From Diphasiastrum complanatum (taxonomy: Eukaryota; Streptophyta; Lycopodiopsida; Lycopodiales; Lycopodiaceae), in assembly GCA_029204225.1 (NCBI GenBank), contig MU835708.1, positions 1 through 36,991 on the forward strand: a stretch of 36,991 nucleotides of DNA, in the 5' to 3' direction. The first letter of the stretch is position 1, and every line of letters begins with the position of its first letter. Made by a program: the position numbers and the translations under genes. The notes under the pieces were generated by a model. The model ran no database searches and was not told the origin of the DNA. It worked only from the letters and a program-made list of their open reading frames with translations. Positions 29,729 to 36,991 of the stretch are shown one piece after another.

Positions 29729-31097
29729 CTATTGTTCTCCCACAATGGTGATTGTTGTAGGTAGATCTTTGCAGCACGTTATCAGCTCATGTCTTTTTCG
29801 CATCTGTGACATGGCAAATATTAGTGAATGTGCAATTGTAAATGATGACATTTTCTATGATTTTGTTCTATTTTGAAATGGCAATAAATATAAAGTACTT
29901 ACGAGTCTTCCGTTGATGATAAATCTGAAATATGTTGATAGATTGGTTTGTAATAGCATGAGCTCTGTTCTGATAAAATCAAACTTCCAATGCTCTTCCA
30001 CCTCAACCATAGTCAAATATTCCTCATTGTAGATAATGTTTATCTCCATTCGGTTTGTGTGACCATTTAGTTCAAAGTCTTGATCCAGTGGTAGCCATGT
30101 ACTTTCAATTTTCTTGTATCTTTGGTAGCTAAATGTGAGACTGAGCATTTGCTTTTTGATATGATAACGAAAGATCATTGAGAACTTTTTAATCCTGTAT
30201 TTTATGTCATTATTTGTTTTACTATCCCAACCTTGATCCATGAGATCTGACAAAGTCTCATTTGATAAATCCTTGCAAACAAATAAAGTTGGTGTCCTAC
30301 AAACACTAGCACTCGAGAAAAAATCAACAAATATATGTAATGAGATAAACCAACTTAGGTGAACAATTTTCGAGCCTGTGCTTATCTTCATAGCATTTCT
30401 AATATCAATGAGTAGCTTGCATCTCAAGGATTTAGAAGCAATGCTGTCAAGAGTAGGCCACTCATCACTTTGAAAACCAGGCAATGGATTTGCTTCGAGC
30501 TTGCCAAAACTTCCATCTGTGGCATATATATATATTCATAAAAATAGATACCACAATCTGCAAGCTCCTTTGGACTTCTTCCTCTGTATTGTAGCTTTCC
30601 AACATCAGAGTGAATCACGTCTAATATTTTTGCAAGTGATTGTGCGGGCTCCCATTCACTTATGTCTGATGGGTATAAATCTGAAAGAAAAAAACAATGT
30701 TGAAGCATTTAAGTCATAATCTGAAGAGCATCAATAAAGAAAATCACCTATGATTGTTGTAGAGTGCATATGTTTTGATATACTTACAATTACATTTTTT
30801 ATGATCATGAGGATGGATATCATGTACTTTGATTTCTGAATGCATATATACATGTTGTACTAAGACTTCTGATATAGATTGACCTCTCGGGGTAGTCTTA
30901 AACTCCAAATTTTTTGCTTTCCAATAAGATTTGTAAGTCATTTTTGCTCTTTCCTTTTGTCGAAAATTGCCCTTTGATGATGGATGCACCAATACCCATG
31001 AGTTCTTCGTATATTTTGTTGGCTTCCAGTTATCAGCTTCATCTTTCTCATTGTAAAGAATCACAGACTCGATTGTAGATATGGGTCTCCTTGCCAT
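29729..31097 (-). CDS. Gene C, copy 2: conserved unknown protein with possible ubiquitin-like C-terminus
   Basis: Exons 31,097-30,788, 30,680-29,903 and 29,803-29,729 have good GT-AG borders and join in frame, about 387 codons. The ATG at 31,097 (MARRPIS) fits the start of similarity to C1; an upstream ATG at 31,235 is possible. Segments: KNSWVLVHPSSKGNFRQK, ISEVLVQHVYMHSEI, DLYPSDISEWEP, LQYRGRSPKEL, FQSDEW, SWFISLHIFVDFFSSAS, MDQGWDSKTNNDIKYRIKKF. The C-terminus has MVEVEEHWKFDFIRTEL, FRFIINGRL and RKRHEL...TITIV, which looks like a beta-grasp (ubiquitin-like) domain by pattern only. One T appears missing near 30,505, shifting frame. It is convergent with B2, as C1 is with B1, so B and C are a conserved pair. 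Function unknown. Confidence 0.7.
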
Positions 31098-31563
31098 TGC
31101 TATTTTCAAAGCTTGGGCACCAAAAATCTCTCTAATATGATACTTAATTTCAATTTTTTGTATCACATTTAATCTAATGTGAATGCCAACATAGTCACAG
31201 TTACTGCGTATACCATATTTTATGTAAATGTACATACTATATTTCTATAACTGTAACTAGTATAGTTAGAAAATCTCATTATACTAACCAGCATAGTCAA
31301 GTAAATTTAACTTGAGGTATTGACATCGGGCAGATTAGCACGTGTCGGGCAGGAAGAAGAAACCAATGGGATACGTCCATGCTGCTCGGACACAAATTTC
31401 AAAGTTTTCTATATTGCATTTTTATTTTTTAGCTAATTTGAACTATGTTACGTAGATTTCAAATCTGTGCATTTTCATTGGGCCTGGTGACGGTCGAAAC
31501 TAAAGAAAAAAATAAAAGTATCTTTACAAAGGGTCTTTTTGATATTGAGAACTTCTCTAATGA
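31098..31563 (-). promoter_or_regulatory. Gene C2 upstream region and putative unit end
   Basis: On the minus strand it contains one G-box (GACACGTGCT, about 31,342) about 245 nt upstream of the ATG and no stem-loop leader, unlike genes A and B. Its outer part (31,440-31,563) matches the region upstream of C1, and GGGTCTTTTTGATATTGAG (31,529-31,547) matches 15,158-15,176 next to gene D. Similarity ends at TTCTCTAATG (about 31,563). Confidence 0.5.
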
Positions 31564-31575
31564 GGATTAGATTTG

Positions 31576-31576
<1 letters not shown>

Positions 31577-31648
<72 letters not shown>
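31577..31648. repeat. (TA)n microsatellite, 36 units
   Basis: An uninterrupted TA run immediately outside the putative unit end of B2-C2. Ile-Tyr repeat frames across it are artefacts. Confidence 0.98.
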
Positions 31649-31649
<1 letters not shown>

Positions 31650-32226
31650 TAGTAAAGAGTGCCCGTCGTTGATAGGCAATGGCGGTCGATCTAGGTGGCG
31701 GCCGATGATTTGGAAATTTAGTATGTCGTTGACGGACGCTGATTTTCCGATCTAGGTGGCGGTGGTCCCTGTGCGGCCTTAATGCGGTCCTTCTGCAGCG
31801 GTCCTTATGCGACCTAAAGGCAGTCCCTATGCCTTCGTTCAAACCATATGTAGCAATAGGCGAGACCCTTGCAGTGCGGTTTGCGATTCGTTCACTTTGT
31901 TCAGACCGTAAGCGATACTTTACAGTGCGGTTGATGTTCGTTCACTTAGTTCAAGATTTGGATGATGACCGATTTTGCACATCTCGCATCTCAAATATCT
32001 AAAATTCGAGTCTTTGAAAAAATTCAAGCCTTCGAAAAAGTTATAGGCTTCAAAAAACTCTAACTCTAACTCTACCCTACATCCCAAATGCTAAGTCTAA
32101 CTCCAAATCTAACTCCAACTCTAACTCTAACTCTATCCTACATCCCAAATGCTAAGTCTAACTGCAATTCTAACTCTAACTATACCTTGAATCTCAAAAC
32201 CATAAACCATAAACATCACTTCAAAC
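31650..32226. repeat. Simple and tandem repeats downstream of the Helitron helicase
   Basis: CTAACT(C) hexamers (TTAGAG on the other strand) fill about 32,058-32,190 and include two 61-bp-spaced copies of CCTACATCCCAAATGCTAAG. AGTGCGGTT with TTCGTTCACTT occurs twice at 31,873-31,960, and GATCTAGGTGGCGG twice at 31,688 and 31,751. No coding sequence is seen. This would be the 3' side of the minus-strand Helitron gene; no CTRR end was pinned down. Confidence 0.7.
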
Positions 32227-32231
32227 TTACT

Positions 32232-33718
32232 GCCACAACACCTTTGAATACACAATGTTTTGAGTGTACCTCGCCACTCCATCCACATCCGTAAATCGAT
32301 TGTCCTTGTCAATAATCAGCACACGAAGACTTGCTGCATTTCGCACTCTCAAAAGTGCAACATACAGCTGCCCATGACTAAACACAGGCCGAGGCAAATA
32401 CAATCCAATTGTGTCCATAGTTTGCCCTTGTGCTTATTGTCATGGCAAATGCTGCTCTGATAGGAAACTGGACCCTCTGCAATTCAAATGGTATGTTCAA
32501 ATCGCTTGGCACTATAGGGATACGTGGAATAAGGACTCTACTCCCTATATTTTTCTCGGTCACTATCTCTGTCTCTATGACCTGTCTACCCAATCTGAGG
32601 ATGATCAATCTTGTGCCATTGCACAATCCCTTGTGCGATGCTATCGATCGTAACAACATCACAATCATCCTAATCTTCAACACCAACTTATGTGGAGGAC
32701 ACCCACTTGGTTGCAAGTTGTTCAAATACTCTATAGGGTGGACATTAGAGCCCTCACACTCAACAACACTATCGGCACTATAAAAAGGTGAAAACGTCAC
32801 CCGGAAGCTGCTCAACAACCCTCACATTGATCTCATCCACATCTTTGTTCAATGGGGTCAATATTGCACGACTCCTCAAAAACTCAACATTCTTAAAATG
32901 TCGCGCAACATCAGAAAATGTGAATGAAATCAATTTGCCCACATCACGCGTCCTTACACACATGCACTCCGACAGGGAAATCAGGTCCAAATCACGATGC
33001 ACGAATGTGGGCTCACGACCATCTCCCACACTCAACAGCTGCAAACCTCAACTGCTCATCCCTCCACGCCCATGACGCGCATGTTCTTTGTCAATTTATG
33101 CACCTCCATGTGTTTCCACAAATGTGAACACTTCAGCAAAGCATTGACAATCTGCGCCCGACTTCCACGCAATACCACTGGTAGAATCTGTCAAAAATCA
33201 CCCTCGAAAACAACTGGAACTCCTCCAAATGGAGCGTCGATACTCAATATATCTCGCAGAGATCGATCTATGCACTCTATAGCATACTTAGGCACCATGG
33301 GAACCTCATCCCAAATGATCAATCGACATGCCATCAAAAGCATACCTAATGCAGATTGCTTAGAAATGTTGCATGTCGAGCTCTCATTCAATTCCGTCAG
33401 AGGAATTTTAAACCGAGAGTGTGCGGTCCTACCACCTTTCATCAACAATGCAACAATCCCACACGATGCAACTACCAATGCATGTGCATGCATGTACGAC
33501 AATATGACACTATAAAGGTGAGTCTTGCATGTACCACCCGGACCATCTACAAAAAACACTCCACCCACTCTCCAAACAACATGCTCATGTACTACACGGT
33601 CGAAAATCTTTCGCTGATCCACATTCAATCTCTCGATGTCAACTTCAATACACTGTAAATGCCTCAGGCGGGTAGTGATGTTTGTTGAATGTCTCATAAG
33701 ATGTTTGAATATTTTCAT
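32232..33718 (-). pseudogene. Helitron RepHel helicase, C-terminal (Pif1-like) part
   Basis: Read leftward: LNVDQRKIFDRVV, Walker A GPGGTCKTHLY (family GPGGTGKT; the second Gly is Cys), AHSRFKIPL, Walker B IIWDEVPM, EGDF then a TGA then QILPVVLRG (Arg codon changed to stop, 33,189-33,191), RAILTPLNKDVDEIN, GLCNGTRLIILRLG, and the C-terminal SHGQLYVALLRVR with TQNIVYSKVL. These are SF1B Pif1 helicase motifs in the arrangement of plant Helitron helicases. Frameshifts occur near 33,040 and 32,780, and the region near 32,400 also changes frame. The Rep nuclease part is absent, with similarity ending at about 33,718. It is a dead 5'-truncated copy. Confidence 0.9.
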
Positions 33719-33790
33719 TTGAAAGTGAGATTTAAATCAGTTGTGATAGATGTTTGTTAAATATCGCATAAGATGTTTGAATATATTCAG
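33676..33790. repeat. Short direct repeat at the helicase truncation point
   Basis: GATGTTTGTT(G/A)AAT(G/A)TC(T/G)CATAAG followed by ATGTTTGAATAT occurs at about 33,678-33,712 and 33,749-33,785. Confidence 0.7.
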
Positions 33791-33984
33791 ATGCTAGTCA
33801 TCATGTTGTTCCAGTTATACTGAAAGTACTGTCAATTTAAACGATGTTTTTATCGTTAGATAATACCAATTTAGATGGATGAATCAAAATATCAAATATA
33901 TCAAAAAGATGTTTAATTTGATGTGTTGTAAATTCTCGAGTCCATTTCTGAAAATAAATTTTAGGAAAGTCCAAAATTAATTGA

Positions 33985-34175
33985 GACAGTATTGCTATGG
34001 CCCTGGGTGGACGGCACCGAAGAGATGCCTACTAGGACATACAAGGAACTTCACGAATGGAAAGAAGATAATGACAAAGCTATATCTTATCATATCTTCT
34101 TCCATAGAAAATAGCATTACCTTTGACCTTGCATCAATCTCTAGAATAAGCATGCTCACTGAAACATTGGTAGCC
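33985..34175 (+). pseudogene. Ty1/copia-like Gag (UBN2-type) fragment
   Basis: Plus-strand codons read LLWPWVDGTEEMPT, RTYKELHEWKEDNDKA, then in the next frame LIISSSIENSITFDLASI. This resembles the start of plant copia Gag, where a VDGTxxxP stretch is followed by a Trp/Asp/Ala-rich helix and an SI-rich helix. Sequence to about 34,545 may hold further copia remains, but I cannot identify them. No LTR is seen. Confidence 0.4.
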
Positions 34176-34576
34176 TAAATAAATTGTGTCCATAACAAAT
34201 GTCATGACAAAAAATCTCAAGCCAAAGTATGAAAATTAACATGAAGAAAAATATCTCATATATTTTATTGTTTTGTCACTAATGTATTCATTCAAAAAAG
34301 TCGTGCTGCTATCAGAAAATCCATTCCAAATTTGATAAGAAATATTGCCTCAGCCAATAAAATGTTGACTTTGATAGCCAAGAAATGCTACTTGGTTTAT
34401 TTGATAAAGAATTTAGTCTATGATATGATGGCCAATTTCTTTCAAATTGCATGCATAGATTATTTGGTACCCAAAAAATTAAGCAATCTTCTCAAGTTAG
34501 GAGACAATACTAAATCACTATTATTATATACTAATAAGTGAATATCATTTAGTAAGAATAGGCCTTGTCGGCTTTT

Positions 34577-34634
34577 GACAATATAATGAAGTCATTGCAA
34601 GTGATGACAATATAATGAAGTCATTGCAAGTGAT
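34577..34634. repeat. 29-bp tandem duplication
   Basis: TGACAATATAATGAAGTCAT with TGCAAGTGA occurs twice in direct succession. Confidence 0.9.
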
Positions 34635-34639
34635 GAGGT

Positions 34640-35302
34640 GGGCAAAAGGTCACAGCCTATTTAAGAGGTTGTATTGATTTTGAAATGACTAACAAAATCT
34701 AAAATTTGACAATAGATAGGTGATTTACACAAAAAAAAAATTCAAAATATCTCCCATTTCTGATTTAGAATCAGATGTGTTTTATTAGAAGCTGCTTATC
34801 ATAATCAGTTAATAGCACCCATTATTTATTTTGCTTTACTCATGAAGAACTTTGAAGAGAGAGAGAGAGAGATCCTTTCATGTATAATAATTCCCAAGTG
34901 TGCTAAGAAATTACATAGAATCGATGTGAGATCATTTTCATGCAAGAAGTAGTTCACTAGACTAATTGCTTGAGGTGCACACAATCAAGCATATTTCAAA
35001 ACCATTCAAGCATATTTGTTACAACTGCAGTAGTATCTCAAGACTAAAATCTCATGTACTGTGTACATTTTTACTATCTAGTTAATATGATTTTACATTT
35101 TCGTAACTGTGACACCTTTTTAGTAGATGATCGCATGCTATTATTTGAGTTTGCGAGCTTGATCCCCTTGGTAGCTTGGAGGGCCTTGCTCTTCTTTATT
35201 CTATAGGGTTTCCGATGCAGAACAAACTGTTCAGCTGCCAACACTGATGCTTTTAATATAACCCCATTTAAAGGATGCTCTCATCCATAATCACAGTCAT
35301 TC
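34640..35302. other. AT-rich spacer and likely 3' untranslated region
   Basis: A short (GA)8 run lies at about 34,856-34,871. The part next to 35,303 is probably the 3' untranslated region of the minus-strand MLO-like gene. No gene is seen. Confidence 0.4.
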
Positions 35303-35767
35303 CTACATTGTTGCACCCGAGTCACGTTTCTGTAGCACCTTGTGCAACAGATTGTTAGAGATATATCGCTTTTGCAGTTCGGTCATTTCTTTTTGTTCCG
35401 AATTTTGAGTCTCAGCACCAGTGATCAAGCTGATTTCCACATCTGTCTTCCCTTGCACCACATTATGCTTACCGAATTCACACTGCTGAGAGCTTTCTTT
35501 TTGTTCTGAATGTTGAGTCTCACCACCAGTGATTAAGCTGATTTTCAAATCTGTCTTCCCTTGCAACACATTATGCTTACCAAATTCACCCTGCTGAGAG
35601 CTTCCTTCTGAATGCAGCCCTTTGCTACCTTCCTGTGAATGGATTGTGTCATCCATATGAACTGACCCATGCTTATCTCTTTTCCTGTTTTTGATCCTTT
35701 CATGTAAGTCAGTCAGTGCAGTAGCAATATGCTCCTTAAATATAGCGGCCTTGTATCTAGATCCCAT
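35303..35767 (-). CDS. MLO-like protein, last exon (partial)
   Basis: The exon begins after a good acceptor (GGGACTTGCAG) and reads MGSRYKAAIFKEHIATALTD, then HERIKNRKRDKHG, then a Ser/Gln/Glu-rich tail, ending at TAA-strand position 35,303. MGSxxKxAIFxE followed by a basic amphipathic helix is the cytosolic calmodulin-binding start of the MLO family C-terminus, directly after transmembrane segment 7. MLO proteins are plant seven-transmembrane proteins, reported to act as calcium channels and known for powdery mildew susceptibility and tip growth. The tail holds two 36-residue tandem repeats (35,495-35,602 and 35,387-35,494), each with FGKHNV, GKTD, ISLITG and EQKE. The exon is intact. Upstream exons with the membrane segments are not found in the window, so the preceding intron would exceed 1.2 kb. 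Confidence 0.6.
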   Translation of the reverse strand: MGSRYKAAIFKEHIATALTDLHERIKNRKRDKHGSVHMDDTIHSQEGSKGLHSEGSSQQGEFGKHNVLQGKTDLKISLITGGETQHSEQKESSQQCEFGKHNVVQGKTDVEISLITGAETQNSEQKEMTELQKRYISNNLLHKVLQKRDSGATM

Positions 35768-36790
35768 CTGCAAGTCCCAGTTTCAATTAAGTAAGATGCA
35801 ACAACTTTCAAGTACCTCACAGATTCCATTTCTTTAAGTAAGCCAGAAACAGAAGTGTTTTAAGCAAGGGTACTGGCTAATTATGATTGACAAAAAGTGG
35901 TGTACACGAAAAAGGAGAGTTTCAAAGCCTGAACCCGGAAACCCGGAATTAGACAATATGAGAATCTAACCACAAACCTCTGATAATGGACCGTCTCCAA
36001 CAGAAATGGATGAAATTTGGGCTACGAATTGTGCTTTCACTCTTCATTCGATGGACAGTGAGGATGAAGATGGAGAATACCAAGCCACAAGTGCAGTCTT
36101 ACAATCTTTCAAGCAGCGTTGATTACAATTTCGTCACAACTTAAAGATCATAACAATATTCTTCTAGTAGGTAAAAATTTGCAGTGATATAATATAGTGA
36201 GCCTTACATACTGTTGTCGGGACCAATAATATCAGCTCTACTAAAAGCAACAACTTTACCACTTTTAGTCACTGGGACTTGGCCCCAGTAACGCACAAGA
36301 CCTTGTGGCTAGGGCATGCAAGAATATAGGAGTCTATAAGTATCGCTCTATTGAGATAATTTTTCAGTTTCTTGTTTGGACTCTTTGTGAGGTTCTTCTG
36401 GTTCTTCTTTGGAGAACCCCGGCCACAAGCTCCCTTTGTATGAAGGCGCTGCAAAGCAGTCTATTTTTCGTGGTTCAGAATATCTGAAAAATAGTCCTTT
36501 CAGTGGCAGGTTCTACTTTCCTTAATTCTACACTGAATATCTTGATAACTACGAACGGGAAAAAACATAATCACAACTAATGAAAACAACCTAAACAAGT
36601 TGTATGAACCTAAAACCCCATCTTAAAATGCTCAGAAAAAATAAAATTCAAGAAATGATAAACTGACTCTAGTCCCAAAAGTACACTTGCTGTTGTTTGT
36701 AGGAGACATGATCTCAACAAATCACATAGTTCTCACTTGCTACAAGTAACAGTGATATAAAAGAAATAAGGGTCAATAAGTCTTACAGTA
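35768..36790 (-). other. Probable intron of the MLO-like gene
   Basis: No membrane-segment exon, LTR or other gene is recognised. A region at 36,240-36,310 has CACTGGGACTTGGCCCCAGT, a small imperfect palindrome. Open frames on both strands at 36,269-36,487 have no recognisable motif. Confidence 0.35.
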
Positions 36791-36796
36791 CCCATA

Positions 36797-36870
36797 CAAG
36801 GAGTTGGTCAAGTGGTTGAGCTCCTTGGCTCCCTATGGTTGACCCAGGCTGAATCCCTCCATTGGCAAAA
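36797..36870 (+). repeat. tRNA-derived SINE head or tRNA-like sequence
   Basis: AAGGAGTTGGTCAAGTGGTT then GAGC forms an A-box-like block, and CCCAGGCTGAATCCC about 40 nt downstream resembles the B-box (GGTTCGAATCC with changes). The spacing matches an RNA polymerase III internal promoter. Pairing for a full acceptor stem is not evident, so a SINE head or tRNA pseudogene is likelier than a working tRNA. The 3' end is not defined. Confidence 0.5.
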
Positions 36871-36991
36871 ATCAATGAGTATAAAGAAGAAGTCTCTCAA
36901 TGAAATGTACGCATGTTAGCACATCTAACACAAAATTTGAAACAAGCAAAGTATCCCCCTTTTCAGAGCTCCAGCTCTACCCTAAGTATAA

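Noticed and set aside
12196-31563. Integrated giant-virus segment as the source of the histone fusion
   Set aside because: Genes have several spliced introns, plant-type G-box and TATA promoters and no viral core genes, so a plant nuclear or transposon origin fits better.
31573-31842. Ile-Tyr repeat frames on both strands
   Set aside because: They are translations of the (TA)n microsatellite.
32411-33658. Plus-strand frames opposite the helicase
   Set aside because: They are antisense shadows of the Pif1-type motifs read on the minus strand.
36240-36310. tRNA gene suggested by the GGGACTTGGCCCCAGT palindrome
   Set aside because: No A-box/B-box pair or cloverleaf spacing; it is only a short palindrome.

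Overview
This looks like a repeat-rich, AT-rich nuclear segment of a land plant. The evidence is spliced genes with GT/AG introns, a Ty3/gypsy element primed by initiator tRNA-Met, Helitron helicase remains, G-box-rich promoters, and the last exon of an MLO-like gene. Several transposon-type families here are ones I associate with seed-free plants and animals more than with flowering plants, but I cannot name the lineage. Most reading frames are decayed, so many entries are pseudogenes rebuilt by eye across frames.

Layout. 1-4,100: non-coding DNA with a 0.3 kb direct repeat and a GC-rich foldback. 4,110-12,211: a DNA transposon with GGTACT-type repeats and a DDE-like transposase gene, broken by a nested Ty3/gypsy element (5,653-10,547) that has a clear 5' LTR, a primer-binding site and a near-matching target duplication. 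12,196-31,563: two diverged sets of an unfamiliar spliced gene group, here called A, B, C and D. 32,232-33,718: C-terminal half of a Helitron helicase on the minus strand. About 33,985: a copia-like fragment. 35,303-35,767: MLO-like last exon on the minus strand. 36,797 onward: a tRNA-like SINE head.

The A-D group is the notable part. Gene B (copy B1 at 15,998-18,004 and the better preserved B2 at 27,772-29,519) encodes a histone H3 fold with CENH3-like features, then a basic linker, then a Ulp1/C48-type SUMO-protease-like domain with His and Cys in place and Asn where Asp is usual. Gene C (C1 at 18,189-19,560, C2 at 29,729-31,097) lies convergent to B in both sets and ends in what may be a beta-grasp (ubiquitin-like) domain. 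Gene A (A1 at 13,226-13,771, A2 at 21,162-22,700) has a conserved Cys motif and no family I recognise. Gene D (13,787-14,925) has a coiled coil.

A and B share a distinctive 5' architecture: a cluster of CACGTG-type boxes, a TATA box, then a leader of tandem stem-loop modules about 80-90 nt apart. The stem sequence differs between the sets: set 1 (A1, B1) uses GCGCTCGA-type arms and set 2 (A2, B2) uses GCACAAGT-type arms, both around a fixed CGATA/TATCG core. This suggests that A and B of each set are controlled together by a set-specific factor. The sequences upstream of C1, C2 and D1 share a short motif that may mark unit ends. I infer a multi-copy, possibly mobile or selfish gene cassette acting on centromeric or SUMO-modified chromatin; that function is inference.
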